In this document: piece by piece, positions 7,389 through 17,268 of the stretch
How positions within the stretch are numbered: the stretch's first letter is position 1
Layout of the letters: each line of letters opens with the position of its first letter
DNA from: Methylobacterium sp. FF17
GTDB lineage: Bacteria > Pseudomonadota > Alphaproteobacteria > Rhizobiales > Beijerinckiaceae
Length of the DNA: 64,000 nt
Assembly (NCBI RefSeq): GCF_025813715.1
Contig: NZ_CP107532.1
Span: forward strand, 1,550,001-1,614,000
Direction of reading: 5' to 3'
The notes under the pieces: generated by a model
The model's database searches: none
Told to the model about the DNA's origin: nothing
Seen by the model: only the letters and a program-made list of their open reading frames with translations
Position numbers and translations under genes: made by a program

Positions 7389-7991
7389 TCAGGCGGCGTC
7401 GGCCGGGGCGGCGGTCGGCTTCGGGCCGCCCTTGGCGACGCCAACGAGCGCCGGGCGTAGGACGCGGTCGCCGATGACGTAGCCGGCCTGCATGACCTGC
7501 ACCACCGTGCCGGCGGGAACCTCCGGGTCGGGCACCTCGAACATCGCCTGGTGGCGGTTGGGGTCGAAGCGCTGGCCCTTGGGCTCGATCAGCTTGACGC
7601 CGTGGCGCTCCAGGGTCTTGGCGAGGTCCCGCTCGGTGAGTTCGATGCCGTCGATCAGCGCCTTGAAGGCGCCGTCGGCCGCCGTCCGGTCCGCGTCCGG
7701 GATGCTCTCCAGGGCGCGGCGGATGTTGTCGGCGGAGTTCAGGAGGTCGCGGGCGAAGTTCGTGACCGCGTAGGCGCGGGCATCGGCCACCTCGCGCTCG
7801 GTGCGCCGGCGCAGGTTCTCCATCTCGGCCAGCGTGCGCAGGACGCGGTCCTTCAGCTCGTCGCGCTCGGCCACCAGGGGGGCGAGGGCGTCGGCCTGGG
7901 CCTCGCCGGAATGGTCCGCCTGCGCGGCCCCTTCAGTCTCCTCGACCGCCTGGGCCGGGTCGCGCCGCTCGTCGTGCATGTCGTTCGCCAT
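7389..7991 (-). CDS. grpE: Nucleotide exchange factor GrpE
   Basis: A 200-residue protein with an acidic, low-complexity N-terminus, then a long coiled coil ([24 protein letters not shown]). The C-terminal beta domain contains [20 protein letters not shown] and [21 protein letters not shown], which is diagnostic. It stimulates ADP release from DnaK in the heat-shock chaperone cycle. I take the start [10 protein letters not shown] at 7991; the frame extends 23 codons further upstream without conserved sequence. glnD lies upstream on the same strand. No CIRCE-type inverted repeat is evident before the gene, so HrcA control is not supported here. Confidence 0.95.
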   Translation of the reverse strand: MANDMHDERRDPAQAVEETEGAAQADHSGEAQADALAPLVAERDELKDRVLRTLAEMENLRRRTEREVADARAYAVTNFARDLLNSADNIRRALESIPDADRTAADGAFKALIDGIELTERDLAKTLERHGVKLIEPKGQRFDPNRHQAMFEVPDPEVPAGTVVQVMQAGYVIGDRVLRPALVGVAKGGPKPTAAPADAA

Positions 7992-8091
7992 CTTGGATTT
8001 TCGTCGGGAAGGGGGTGTCGGGATTGGCGCTGATATCAGGCGGTGACGCCGTGAAATCAAGCGCGCGCGGCCTCGGACCCGCCGCGCGGGC

Positions 8092-10881
8092 TCAGGCCTC
8101 CCGGGGCGGCGGCGAGTCGATCAGCGCGTGGAGCCCCTCGGCGCGCAGGGCCGCCACGTCGCTGGCGAAGACCTCCATCACCGCCGCGCGGATCGCCACC
8201 TGGCGGTCGGGCTGCGTCACCCGGGTGCCGGTCAGGTCCGTCACGTAGAACACGTCCACCGCCCGCTCGCCGAAGGTCGCCACATGGGCCGAGGTGATGT
8301 TGAGGCTGAGCCGGCTCAGCGCCGTGGTCAGCTCGTAGAGCAGGCCGGGCCGGTCGAGGCCGGTGATCTCGATCACGGTCTCGCGGCTCGAGAGGGCGTT
8401 GTCGATGGCCATGTCGGGCGGCACCAGGAAGGTCGGCGCGCGCTCGCTCGGCGGATGCCGGTCGGCCACGAGGTCGGCGATGCGGATCTCGCCGCGCAGG
8501 GCCTTCTCGATGGCGGCGGTGATGCGCCCGGCCCGGCGCAGTTCGTCCTCGTCGCGCTCGAAGGCCCGCGAGACGAAGATCGAATCGAGGGCGAAGCCGT
8601 CCGTGGTGGTGAAGATCTGCGCGTCGACGATGTTGCCCCCCAGGGCCGCGCAGGCCCCGGTGACGATGGCGAGCAGGCGCGGATGGTCGGGCGAGTAGAT
8701 CGTCAGTTCGGTGACGCCGCGCACGGGATCGGTCTCGGCGGCGGTGGCCACCGTGCGCCCCTCCGCCGTCAGTGTGCGGATGAAGCCGGCGTGCTTGAAC
8801 TGGCGCGTGGTGTCCACCTTGAGCCAGTAGGCCTGGTTGTGGCGGGCCGCGTAGGCGTCGAAGGCGTCCGAGTCCCAGCCGGTGAGCTGCTCGCGCAGGG
8901 CCATCTGGATCAGCCGCACCCGGTCGGTGCGGGCGATTTCGGAATGGCCGCCGGAGAGCACCACCTCGGTCTCGTCGTAGAGGGTGCGGATCAGGGTGCC
9001 CTTCCAGGCGGTCCAGACGCCGGGCCCCACGGCCTTGATGTCGGCCACCGTCAGGATGGTGAGGAGCTTCAGGCGCTCCAGGGTCTGGACCACGCCGGCG
9101 AACTTCTCGATGGTTTTCGGGTCGGAGAGGTCGCGGCTCTGGGCCGTCATCGACATGAGCAGGTGGTGCTCCACCAGCCAGGCCACCATCTCGGTCTCGG
9201 CCGGGGTGAGGCCGAAGCGCGGCCCGAGCTTCTCGGCGATCGCCGCGCCCGCGATGGAATGGTCCTCCGGGCGCCCCTTGGCGATGTCGTGCAGGAGCAC
9301 CGTGACGTAGAGCGCGCGCCGGTGGCTGATCGTGTCGATGAGCCGGCTCGCCAGCGGATGCTCCTCCTCCGTGCGGCCCGATTCGATGCTCGTGAGCACG
9401 CCGATGGCGCGCAGCAGGTGCTCGTCCACCGTGAAGTGGTGGTACATGTTGAACTGCATCATCGCGACGATGCGGCCGAAATCCGGGATGAAGCGGCCGA
9501 GCACCCCGGCCTCGTTCATCAGCCGCAGGATGGTCTCGGGCGAGTTCTTCGAGGTCAGGATGTCGAGGAAGAGCCGGTTGGCCTCCGCGTCCGCCCGCAG
9601 CGACGGGCCGACGAGGCGCAAGGACCGGTTGGCGGCCCGGGTGGCGTCGGGGTGGATCGGCAGGTTGTGGCGGTCGGCGAGCCAGAACAGCCGGATCAGG
9701 TTCACGGGGTCGCGGCTGAAGGCGTCGCTGCCGCGCAGGTTGATCCGGCCGTGGTCGTCCACGAAATCCTCCGCCTCGATGGCGGTGGCGCGGAAGCGGT
9801 CGCGAAAGCGCCCGATCCAGCGGTCGAGCACCGGCGTGCGCTTGGCGTGGCGGGCCTCCAGCGCCGCGCAGACGATGGCGGTGAGGTCGCCGACCTCCTT
9901 GGCGATGAGGAAGTACGCCTTCATGAAGCGCTCGACGCCCGACAGGCCCCCGCGCGGCTCGTAGCCGAAACGCTCGGCGATGCGCGGCTGCAGCCCGAAG
10001 GACAGGCGCTCCTCGGCCCGGCCAGTGACGAAGTGCATGTGGCAGCGCACCCGCCACAGGAGTTCGTCGCAGCGCTCGAACACCCGGTACTCCTCCGGGG
10101 TGAACAGGCCGGCGGCCACGAGTTCGGTCTGGTCGCGCACCCGGTAGGTGTATTTCGCGATCCAGAACAGGGTGTTGAGGTCGCGCAGCCCCCCCTTGCC
10201 GTCCTTGACGTTGGGCTCCACGAGGTAGCGCGAGGCCCCCGCCTTGGAGACCCGCGCGTCGCGCTCGCGCAGCTTCGCCTCCACGAATTCGGGCGCGGTC
10301 CACATCACGAGTTCGGTGTCGAAGCGGGTGACGAGCTCCTCGAACAGCGCGCGGGTGCCGAACAGGTAGCGCGCCTCGAGGAGCGAGGTGCGGATGGTCA
10401 TGTCGGCGCGGCCCTCGCGCAGGCACTCCTCCACCGAGCGGGTGGCGTGGCCGACCTTCAGCTTGAGGTCCCACAGCACGTAGAGCATCGCCTCGACGAC
10501 GCTCTCCGACCAGGCGGTCTGCTTGTAGGGCAGCAGGAACAGGAGATCGATGTCCGAGCCCGGCGCCATCGTGCCCCGGCCGTAGCCGCCGGTGGCCACC
10601 ACGGCGAGCTGCTCGCCGGTGGAGGGATTGTCGTTGGGGTAGAGCCGCCAGACCACCGCGTCGTGGATGGCGCGGATCACCGCGTCGGTGAGCTCGCTCA
10701 GGCGCCGGGCGCAGGCGATGCCGTCGCGCTCCTCCAGCAGGCGCGCCTCCGCGTCGGCGCGCCCGAGTTCGATGACGCGCCTCAGTTCCGGCACCAGCAC
10801 GGCCCGCAGCCGCGTCGCCTCCCGGGCGTCGCGATCGAGGTTCTTCAGGATGTCGTTCAGGGCGGCGACGGCGTCGAACAT
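8092..10881 (-). CDS. glnD: Bifunctional PII uridylyltransferase / uridylyl-removing enzyme
   Basis: A protein of about 929 residues with the full GlnD architecture. The N-terminal nucleotidyltransferase has [19 protein letters not shown] near residue 100. The GlnD linker is followed by an HD domain ([16 protein letters not shown], then [14 protein letters not shown]), and two C-terminal ACT domains sense glutamine. It adds UMP to PII proteins when nitrogen is scarce and removes it when glutamine is high. I prefer ATG 10881, with GGGA about 6 bases upstream; another in-frame ATG lies 6 codons earlier. It fits with rpoN and ptsN elsewhere in this window as part of nitrogen control. Confidence 0.96.
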   Translation of the reverse strand: MFDAVAALNDILKNLDRDAREATRLRAVLVPELRRVIELGRADAEARLLEERDGIACARRLSELTDAVIRAIHDAVVWRLYPNDNPSTGEQLAVVATGGYGRGTMAPGSDIDLLFLLPYKQTAWSESVVEAMLYVLWDLKLKVGHATRSVEECLREGRADMTIRTSLLEARYLFGTRALFEELVTRFDTELVMWTAPEFVEAKLRERDARVSKAGASRYLVEPNVKDGKGGLRDLNTLFWIAKYTYRVRDQTELVAAGLFTPEEYRVFERCDELLWRVRCHMHFVTGRAEERLSFGLQPRIAERFGYEPRGGLSGVERFMKAYFLIAKEVGDLTAIVCAALEARHAKRTPVLDRWIGRFRDRFRATAIEAEDFVDDHGRINLRGSDAFSRDPVNLIRLFWLADRHNLPIHPDATRAANRSLRLVGPSLRADAEANRLFLDILTSKNSPETILRLMNEAGVLGRFIPDFGRIVAMMQFNMYHHFTVDEHLLRAIGVLTSIESGRTEEEHPLASRLIDTISHRRALYVTVLLHDIAKGRPEDHSIAGAAIAEKLGPRFGLTPAETEMVAWLVEHHLLMSMTAQSRDLSDPKTIEKFAGVVQTLERLKLLTILTVADIKAVGPGVWTAWKGTLIRTLYDETEVVLSGGHSEIARTDRVRLIQMALREQLTGWDSDAFDAYAARHNQAYWLKVDTTRQFKHAGFIRTLTAEGRTVATAAETDPVRGVTELTIYSPDHPRLLAIVTGACAALGGNIVDAQIFTTTDGFALDSIFVSRAFERDEDELRRAGRITAAIEKALRGEIRIADLVADRHPPSERAPTFLVPPDMAIDNALSSRETVIEITGLDRPGLLYELTTALSRLSLNITSAHVATFGERAVDVFYVTDLTGTRVTQPDRQVAIRAAVMEVFASDVAALRAEGLHALIDSPPPREA

Positions 10882-11119
10882 GATCCATCCCGTTAGCATG
10901 TTGGCGAGGCGACGCCAGCGGGATCACGGAACGCGGGGACGCAGGGCCGCCGGAACCGCTCCGGTTTCGCGCGCCCGCCCCTGGTCGTGCCGCGCGCGCT
11001 GGTGACGGGACGGCGGCGGATCCCGGAGTCCGGGCCACGGTTGCGCCGCAAGGGAGGGCTAGCCCTGCCCCGGGACCCCGTCGGTCCCGCCACACCCAGC
11101 CCCCGAGCGAAGGCCCGAG

Positions 11120-11608
11120 ATGCGTCCGTCCCTGCGTTCCCTCCTGTCGAGATCCTCCCGCCCGAGCCGGGCCGCACTGGCGGCGGCGGGCTTCCTCGCG
11201 GCCCTCGGCGGGCCGGCGCTGTCGGCCGCCTTCGAGTTCGTGCCGGCGCCCCAGATCGACCTCAACCGGGTCTATCGGGTCGACACCGTGACGGGCGAGG
11301 TCACCTCCTGCCAGTACGGCCTGCGCGAGGGCGCGGTGGGCAGCGTCGGCCTCACCGTCTGCTACGGCGCGGGCGAGGGCGCGAGCGCCCAGGCGCCCTC
11401 CACCTACGGCCTCGTCGCCTCGCGCCACACCCGCGAGGCGGGCGTGTTCCGGGTCAATTACCGCACGGGCGAGATGAGCATCTGCTACGTCCAGCTCCAG
11501 AAGGAGGCGGTGGTCTGCACCGCGCAGGCGGGCCCGGGCGCCGAGGAGGCCGCCGCTCCGGGCCGCGCCGTGCCGAGCGCCACGCCGCCCCAGGGCGGGC
11601 GGCCCTGA
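11120..11608 (+). CDS. Small exported protein of unknown function with two related half-repeats
   Basis: A 162-residue protein with a long positively charged signal peptide that ends near GGPALSAAFE. Two related segments follow: VYRVDTVTGEVTSCQYG and, about 75 residues later, FRVNYRTGEMSICYVQ. Each has a Thr/Arg-Gly-Glu turn and a cysteine, so the mature protein may be a duplicated small beta unit with paired cysteines in the periplasm. A proline- and glycine-rich tail ends it. I recognise no named family. It is transcribed away from glnD, and the two share a promoter region of about 240 bases. Confidence 0.7.
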   Translation: MRPSLRSLLSRSSRPSRAALAAAGFLAALGGPALSAAFEFVPAPQIDLNRVYRVDTVTGEVTSCQYGLREGAVGSVGLTVCYGAGEGASAQAPSTYGLVASRHTREAGVFRVNYRTGEMSICYVQLQKEAVVCTAQAGPGAEEAAAPGRAVPSATPPQGGRP

Positions 11609-11740
11609 GCGGGCCTCGCGGGAACGGTCGCCGCGCCCGGGACGAGGCGCTTCCCCCCTCGGGCTCCGGCGCCGGGCGGGGCTCCTTCAGTCCGCGTTGA
11701 CGCCTCGGCGGTAGGATGGCGCGTCACCGGGGCCGTCCGC

Positions 11741-12937
11741 ATGCCGCCAACCGAACTTACGCCGACCCGGCCGCCCGATCCCGATCGCCGCGTGATCGCC
11801 CTCGACGGCCTGCGCGGCCTGATGACGATCTTCGTCGTCATCTCGCATTACTTCGGCGAAGTGCCGAGCGGCCTGTCCGTCTTCATGGTCGGCTGGGTCG
11901 CCGTGGACATGTTCTTCGTGCTGAGCGGCTACCTCGTCGGCAAGCTGATCCTCGACAAGCGCCACGCCGCGAACTTCCTGACGGTCTTCTACGTGCGCCG
12001 GGCCTGCCGGACGCTGCCGATCTACGGGTTGTGCGTCCTCGCGATCTTCGGCCTCGTCGGCGCGATCGATCGGCCCTGGGCCCGCGCGGAGACGAACTTT
12101 CCGCTCTGGTCCTACCTCACCTTCAGCCAGAACGTCTTCATGGCGGCCCGGAATGCCGCCGGACATGCGTGGCTGAGCCCGACCTGGACCATGGGACTCG
12201 AGGAGCACTTCTACCTCGCGCTGCCGCTCCTGTTCCTGTTCGTCCCGCGTCGCCGCCTCGCCGCCACCCTCTGCGCCATCATGCTCGCGGCGGTATTCCT
12301 GCGGGCGGGAATCCTCCTCCTCGCGCCGGATTGGTGGATGACGACCCTCGTTTTCCTGCCCACCCGGGCGGATGTCCTCGTCTGCGGCGTACTCGGCGCG
12401 CTCCTGCTCGCGTCGCCACGGGCCGCGGGGCCGCGCCTGGACCTGTCCCTGCGGCTCGCCGCGCCGCTGCTGCTCGTGGCGACGTGCCTCCTGAAGCTGC
12501 TCGACGGCGAGCCGGGCATCGTCTTCCGCGCCCTCGGGCCGCTGGCCGTCTCGCTCGGATGCACGGCCTTCGTGCTGACGCTGGTGCGCGGCGCGCCCGA
12601 GGCGATCCGCTTTCGCGCGCCGAGCCTGCGCTTCTTCGGGACGACCTCCTACGCGGTCTACCTGACGCACATGCCCGTGCTCGGCCTGATGCACGGGCTC
12701 GTTCTCGGCACGAAACCCGATATCGGAACCCCGGCCCAATGGGGCGTCACCGTCGCGGCCCTGCCGGTCTGCGTCGCGGTGGGCTGGCTGCTGACGCGGC
12801 TCGTCGAGGCGCCGGTCAGCGCCTACGGGCGCACATGGCGGTGGCAAGACCCGCGGTGGCAAGATCGGGAGTGGGCCCCGGCGTCCGCGGCCCCGCGGCG
12901 GGCTTTCGAACCGGCCCCGGAGCCGGCTCGGGGGTGA
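11741..12937 (+). CDS. Acyltransferase 3 family membrane protein (OafA/YrhL type)
   Basis: A 398-residue polytopic protein with about ten membrane segments. Near residue 20 it has IALDGLRGLMTIFVVISHYF, the acyltransferase-3 signature with the conserved Arg and His, and later VAVDMFFVLSGYLVGKL. The family moves acetyl or other acyl groups from the cytoplasm onto surface sugars or lipids. The C-terminus is a short basic tail with a duplicated WQDP/WQDR segment, produced by a 15-bp tandem repeat at 12839-12868. The neighbours do not reveal the substrate. Confidence 0.88.
   Translation: MPPTELTPTRPPDPDRRVIALDGLRGLMTIFVVISHYFGEVPSGLSVFMVGWVAVDMFFVLSGYLVGKLILDKRHAANFLTVFYVRRACRTLPIYGLCVLAIFGLVGAIDRPWARAETNFPLWSYLTFSQNVFMAARNAAGHAWLSPTWTMGLEEHFYLALPLLFLFVPRRRLAATLCAIMLAAVFLRAGILLLAPDWWMTTLVFLPTRADVLVCGVLGALLLASPRAAGPRLDLSLRLAAPLLLVATCLLKLLDGEPGIVFRALGPLAVSLGCTAFVLTLVRGAPEAIRFRAPSLRFFGTTSYAVYLTHMPVLGLMHGLVLGTKPDIGTPAQWGVTVAALPVCVAVGWLLTRLVEAPVSAYGRTWRWQDPRWQDREWAPASAAPRRAFEPAPEPARG
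12839..12868 (+). repeat. Two 15-bp tandem copies inside the acyltransferase C-terminus
   Basis: CGGTGGCAAGACCCG is followed by CGGTGGCAAGATCGG, in frame, giving RWQDP then RWQDR just before the end of the acyltransferase. It is one of several short in-frame duplications in this window. Confidence 0.7.
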
Positions 12938-13080
12938 TGCGCGTTGGACGGACCGGCCCGGCGTGTTAGGGGCTCGGCCGGGCCTGCGGTCACTGCCGGC
13001 CACGTGTCCCGGTCCCTCCTTCCTCCGCCGAGCCGTCCCATGCCGAACGCCCTCTCCTCCCCGGCCCTCGGAGCCTCAGC

Positions 13081-13788
13081 GTGAGCGGGCCGGACCTGCG
13101 TCGGGCGGCGGCCGAGGTCGCCGTCGAGCTGGTGACGCCCGGCATGCGCCTCGGGATCGGCACCGGATCCACCGCCAACGTCTTCGTCGAATTGCTGGGC
13201 GCGCGCGTGCGGGCCGGGCTCGACGTCGTCGGCGTGCCGACCTCGGAGGCGACCCGGGTCGCGGCGGAGGCCGCCGGCATCCGCCTCGCCACGCTGGAGG
13301 CGATGCCCGAGCTCGACCTCACCATCGACGGGGCCGACGAGATCGACGGCAGCATGCGCCTCGTGAAGGGCGGCGGCGCCGCCCTGCTTCGTGAAAAGAT
13401 CGTGGCCTTCGCCAGCCGGCGGATGGTGGTGATCGCGGATGCCGCCAAGCGGGTCGAGACCCTGGGCGCCTTTCCCCTGCCGATCGAGGTCAACGCCTTC
13501 GGGCTCGGCGCCACCCGGCGCGGCGTCGCGGCGGCCCTGAGCGCCAGCGGCTGCACGGGCGAACTCGTCCTGCGCCTGGCGGACGGCGCGCCCCTCGTCA
13601 CCGATGGCGGCCACCACATCCTCGATGCCCGGCTCGGGCGAATCCCCGATCCGGAGGCGCTCTCGGCCGCCCTCTGGGCGGTGCCGGGGGTGGTGGAGCA
13701 CGGCCTGTTCCTGGGCCTCGCCACCGGCGCCATCCTGGCCGAGGCGCGGGACGGCCGGGCGGTGGTGACCCGGCTCGGCACCGTCTGA
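13081..13788 (+). CDS. rpiA: Ribose-5-phosphate isomerase A
   Basis: A 235-residue protein with all the RpiA motifs: [17 protein letters not shown] (phosphate loop), [15 protein letters not shown] (catalytic Asp), [15 protein letters not shown] (catalytic Glu and Lys) and, near the end, [15 protein letters not shown]. It interconverts ribulose-5-phosphate and ribose-5-phosphate in the pentose phosphate and Calvin-type pathways. It starts with GTG 13081. The DUF2059 gene follows 68 bases later on the same strand, and that order is common in this bacterial group. Confidence 0.95.
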   Translation: MSGPDLRRAAAEVAVELVTPGMRLGIGTGSTANVFVELLGARVRAGLDVVGVPTSEATRVAAEAAGIRLATLEAMPELDLTIDGADEIDGSMRLVKGGGAALLREKIVAFASRRMVVIADAAKRVETLGAFPLPIEVNAFGLGATRRGVAAALSASGCTGELVLRLADGAPLVTDGGHHILDARLGRIPDPEALSAALWAVPGVVEHGLFLGLATGAILAEARDGRAVVTRLGTV

Positions 13789-13856
13789 CAGCCTTCCTCG
13801 ACGCCCCCTCGCGAACCCGCCCCCCGAACATTCCCGAACCTTTCGGAGCCTCCGCC

Positions 13857-14441
13857 ATGTCACGCCGCTTCGTTGCCCCTCTGGCCGCCCTCGTCCTGAT
13901 GGGCGCCGCCCCGGCCGCCCTGGCCCAGGCGCCCGCACAGAAGCCGCCCGCCGCCAAGCCCGGCGCCAAGCCGGTCACGCCCGCCGCCGGCCCCACCGCG
14001 ACCGCGCCGGCCGCGCCCGCCTACACGGCCAACCACCTGTCCCTCGCCCGGGAGGTGATGCTGAGCTCGGGCATCGCCCGCTCGTTCGATTCGGTCATCC
14101 CGGCCTTCGGCGAGCGCATCCGCCAGGGCGCCGTGACCCGGCCGGAGCTGACCAAGGACCTCGAGACCGTGCTGACGGCCCTGGAGCCGGAGATGGAGCT
14201 GCAGAAGCAGTCGATGATCGACACCGCTTCGCGGATCTACGCCAGCCGCCTGAGCGAGGCCGAGCTCACCGAGATCGCGGCCTTCTTCCGCTCGCCGGCC
14301 GGCAAGCGCTACGTCGAGACCCAGCCGCAGGTGCTCGACGACCTCGTCGGGGCCATGCAGAACTGGACCCAGGAGGTCTCGGAATACGTCATGGTCCGCG
14401 TGCGCGCCGAGATGGCCAAGAAGGGCCACCAGCTCCAGTAG
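13857..14441 (+). CDS. DUF2059 domain exported protein
   Basis: A 194-residue protein with a signal peptide (cut after PAALAQ) and an alanine/proline-rich linker to about residue 55. A helical DUF2059 domain follows, with SLAREVMLSSGIARSFDSVI, and then ELTEIAAFFRSPAGKRYVE, the most conserved part of the family. DUF2059 proteins are periplasmic; their function is not known. It is probably co-transcribed with rpiA, and no functional link is evident. Confidence 0.88.
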   Translation: MSRRFVAPLAALVLMGAAPAALAQAPAQKPPAAKPGAKPVTPAAGPTATAPAAPAYTANHLSLAREVMLSSGIARSFDSVIPAFGERIRQGAVTRPELTKDLETVLTALEPEMELQKQSMIDTASRIYASRLSEAELTEIAAFFRSPAGKRYVETQPQVLDDLVGAMQNWTQEVSEYVMVRVRAEMAKKGHQLQ

Positions 14442-14472
14442 CGGATCCCGGGAGCCCGGCCGGGGCGCGCCC

Positions 14473-15846
14473 TCAGGCGGCGGCCGCCTCGACGCGGTTG
14501 CGGCCCGTGCTCTTGGCCCGGTAGAGGGCGAGGTCGGCCCGCTTGAGCATGTCGGCCGGCCCGAGATCGTCCGGGCGGCGCCAGGCGACGCCGATGGACA
14601 CCGTCACGGCGACGGTGCCGGTGTCGCGATGGATCGCGAAGGGCACGGCCTCGATCCGCTCCCGGATGCGCTCGGCGATCCCGTAGGCGCCCTCCGCCTC
14701 GGCGTCGGGCAGGATGATGACGATCTCCTCGCCGCCGTAGCGGGCGACGATGTCGATGCCGCGCGTGTGCGTGCGGACGCGGTCGGCGAACGCCCTGAGC
14801 ACCTCGTCGCCGGCCTCGTGGCCGTAGGTGTCGTTGATCGACTTGAACCGGTCGATGTCGAGCATCAGGGCGGCCACGGGACGGTTGCGCAGGGTCGCCT
14901 CGCCGAACAGCGCGCCGAGATGGCTGTCGAGGTAGCGCCGGTTGTGCAGCCCCGTGAGTCCGTCGGTGATCGCGAGCTCCATCGAGGCCTGCACGGCGCC
15001 GCGCAGGGTCTCGGAGAAGCGGCGGCGGCGCACCTGCGTGCGCACCCGCGCCACGAGCTCGTTCCGGTCGACGGGGCGCATCAGGTAGTCGTGCACGCCG
15101 AAATCGAGGCCCCGGATCACCCGGGCCCGGTCGTGGGCCTCGGCGATCATCATCACCGGCATGGACCGGGTGCGGTCGAGGGAGCGGAGCTGGCTGCACA
15201 GGCGCAGGCCGTCGAAGTCGGCCAGGTCGAGGCTGACGAGGGCGAGGTCGAACGCGCCCTCCGTGGCCAGCGTCAGGGCCCTGTGCGGGTCGGCCTCCAC
15301 CGTGAGGACGTGGTGCTGGCCGAGCGCCGCCGCGAGGCGGTCGGCGGAGCCGGCGCGGTCCTCCACCAGGAGGATGGCGGCGTTCTGGCCGGTCTCCGCG
15401 GCGGCGAGCGCCAGGGGGTCGCCCATGCCGAAGCTGCGCGAGGCCATGGCGCGTGTGCGCAACTCGTCCGTCACCGCCTTGAGGCGCACGAGGCTGCGCA
15501 CGCGGGTGAACAGGGCGGTGTCGTCGATGGGCTTCGTGAGGAAGTCGTCGGCGCCCGCGTCGAGGCCGCGCAGGCGGTCGGAGGGCTGGTCGAGGGCGGT
15601 GACCATCACCACCGGCAGGTGGGCGGTGTTCGGATTACTCTTGAGGCGCCGGCAGACCTCGAACCCGTCCATGCCCGGCATCATCACGTCCAGGAGGACG
15701 AGGTCGCAGAGGCCCTTCTCGCAGATCGCCAGGGCATCGGGCCCGTTCATCGCGGCGAGCACGTCGAAGTATTCGAGCGAGAGCTTCGTCTCCAGGAGCT
15801 TCACGTTCGGAAAGAGATCATCGACGATCAGGATGCGGGCCGACAT
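14473..15846 (-). CDS. pleD: Response regulator diguanylate cyclase PleD
   Basis: A 457-residue protein with two receiver domains and a GGDEF domain, the PleD layout. Receiver 1 (about 1-120) has the acidic pair VDD, phospho-acceptor LLDVMMPGMDGFEV and KP in DDFLTKPIDD. The second receiver is an adaptor domain. The GGDEF domain carries the active-site YGGEEI and, just before it, RGID, a candidate inhibitory RxxD site for cyclic di-GMP. The likely product is cyclic di-GMP, controlling polar development and the motile-to-sessile switch. It lies directly behind divK on the same strand, the usual operon, with 154 bases between. Confidence 0.95.
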   Translation of the reverse strand: MSARILIVDDLFPNVKLLETKLSLEYFDVLAAMNGPDALAICEKGLCDLVLLDVMMPGMDGFEVCRRLKSNPNTAHLPVVMVTALDQPSDRLRGLDAGADDFLTKPIDDTALFTRVRSLVRLKAVTDELRTRAMASRSFGMGDPLALAAAETGQNAAILLVEDRAGSADRLAAALGQHHVLTVEADPHRALTLATEGAFDLALVSLDLADFDGLRLCSQLRSLDRTRSMPVMMIAEAHDRARVIRGLDFGVHDYLMRPVDRNELVARVRTQVRRRRFSETLRGAVQASMELAITDGLTGLHNRRYLDSHLGALFGEATLRNRPVAALMLDIDRFKSINDTYGHEAGDEVLRAFADRVRTHTRGIDIVARYGGEEIVIILPDAEAEGAYGIAERIRERIEAVPFAIHRDTGTVAVTVSIGVAWRRPDDLGPADMLKRADLALYRAKSTGRNRVEAAAA

Positions 15847-16000
15847 CGTTCCTCGCGGGGGGTCGTTGAGAGGGCCACACGAAGCGCCCATCCGCCGGAT
15901 GGTGTCGCCCTGACGCGGGCGGCGTGTCGTGGGAGGCCGGGCAGGTCGTCGGGTGACGCGGTTGTCGGATGACGAAGACGTGCGAGGGAGCCGGGCGGCC

Positions 16001-16381
16001 CTAGGCGGGGCGGCTGTCGCCGAGGTACTGCCGCACGGTGGCGAGGAACTTCGCCACCGAGATCGGTTTCGAGAGGTAGGCCTCGCAGCCGCCCTCGCGG
16101 ATGCGCTCCTCGTCGCCCTTCATGGCGAAGGCCGTGATCGCGATGACGGGGATGTCCTTGAGGTCGTCGTCCTCCTTCAGCCACTTCGTGACCTCGAGGC
16201 CGGAGACCTCGGGAAGCTGGATGTCCATGAGGATGAGGTCGGGATGGTGGGCGCGGGCGAGCTCGATCGCCTCGATGCCGTTGGCCGTCTTCAGGGTCGC
16301 GTAGCCATGGCCCTCCAACAGGTCGTTGAAGAGCTTCATATTCAGCTCGTTATCCTCGACGATGAGCACGGTCTTCTTCAT
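16001..16381 (-). CDS. divK: Single-domain response regulator DivK
   Basis: A 126-residue protein made of one receiver domain: [20 protein letters not shown] with the acidic pocket, phospho-Asp in [16 protein letters not shown], the switch Thr in [14 protein letters not shown] and the Lys in [12 protein letters not shown]. These are the typical DivK sequences. In alphaproteobacteria DivK is phosphorylated by DivJ, dephosphorylated by PleC and acts on DivL/CckA to control CtrA. The pairing with pleD is conserved. I saw no clear CtrA box in the short region shared with the divergent DUF3572 gene. Confidence 0.95.
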   Translation of the reverse strand: MKKTVLIVEDNELNMKLFNDLLEGHGYATLKTANGIEAIELARAHHPDLILMDIQLPEVSGLEVTKWLKEDDDLKDIPVIAITAFAMKGDEERIREGGCEAYLSKPISVAKFLATVRQYLGDSRPA

Positions 16382-16455
16382 GGCCCGTTGTTCCCGGTGC
16401 GTGGACGGCCCATTGTCGTTCGACGCATGCCCCGCGAAGGAGAGTTAGCGGATAC

Positions 16456-16758
16456 ATGTTGACGAAACGCAAATCCGACGGAGCGAGCGCCTCCGCCGAG
16501 GGCCTCGCCCTGGCCGCGCTCGCCTGGATGGCCACCGACGACGAACGTCTGTTCCCCTTCCTCAACGCCACCGGCGCGACGCCCGAGACCCTGCGGGCGA
16601 GCGCCCAGGATCCCGGCTTCCTCGCCGGTATCCTCGATCATATCATGGGCGACGAGGCGACGCTGCTGGCCTGTGCCGAGGCCCTCGACGTGAAGCCGGA
16701 GCGCATCGCCGCAGCCTGGCGCACCCTCGGCCCGCCGGACTTCGACCCCGATCTGTAA
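16456..16758 (+). CDS. DUF3572 family small protein
   Basis: A 100-residue helical, acidic protein that contains AEGLALAALAWMATDDERL and FLAGILDHIMGDEATLLACA, the conserved body of DUF3572. The family is found next to divK in many Hyphomicrobiales and has no known role. No signal peptide or membrane segment is present. It is divergent from divK, and the two share a promoter region of about 75 bases. The start ATG 16456 lies 14 bases after GGAGAG. Confidence 0.85.
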   Translation: MLTKRKSDGASASAEGLALAALAWMATDDERLFPFLNATGATPETLRASAQDPGFLAGILDHIMGDEATLLACAEALDVKPERIAAAWRTLGPPDFDPDL

Positions 16759-16853
16759 CAAACCGCACCCCGTTCCCGGGGGCGGGGCTCCCCGCGCACC
16801 ACACGCCAGGGTATGCAAGCGGGGCACTTCACGACCCCCGGAGAACCGACCCC

Positions 16854-17261
16854 ATGACCCTCGCCGCCGTCTCGACCGCCTGGGCGCCCCGCCTGCTCAG
16901 CGTCCTGCGCATCGTGTCGGGCCTGCTGTTCCTGGAGCACGGCACCCAGAAGCTGTTCAGCTTTCCCACGCGGATGGGTGGCGGCCCCGCCCCCGACCTG
17001 CTCTCGCTGCCGGGCATCGCCGGGTCCCTCGAACTGGTGGGCGGCACGCTGATCATCCTCGGGCTCTTCACCCGGCCCACCGCCTTCGTGCTGTCCGGCC
17101 AGATGGCCTTCGCCTACTTCCTGGCGCATGCCCCGAAGAGCCCGTTCCCGGCGCTCAACGGCGGCGATGCCGCGATCCTGTTCTGCTTCGTGTTCCTCTA
17201 CCTCGCCGCCGCCGGCGCCGGCCCGTGGAGCCTCGACGCGCAGCGGCGCGGCCGGATCTGA
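16854..17261 (+). CDS. DoxX family membrane protein
   Basis: A 135-residue protein with four membrane segments. The hallmark LRIVSGLLFLEHGTQKLF is followed by a glycine/proline-rich loop, then LELVGGTLIILGLFTRPTAF, the DoxX-family pattern. These proteins are loosely tied to quinone or redox functions in the membrane, but most have no proven activity. It stands alone on the plus strand and is convergent with the methyltransferase gene, with only 7 bases between the stops. Confidence 0.9.
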   Translation: MTLAAVSTAWAPRLLSVLRIVSGLLFLEHGTQKLFSFPTRMGGGPAPDLLSLPGIAGSLELVGGTLIILGLFTRPTAFVLSGQMAFAYFLAHAPKSPFPALNGGDAAILFCFVFLYLAAAGAGPWSLDAQRRGRI

Positions 17262-17268
17262 GGGCGCC

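Noticed and set aside
8128..10896. A 922-codon plus-strand frame antisense to glnD
   Set aside because: Composition is that of a shadow; glnD explains the conservation.
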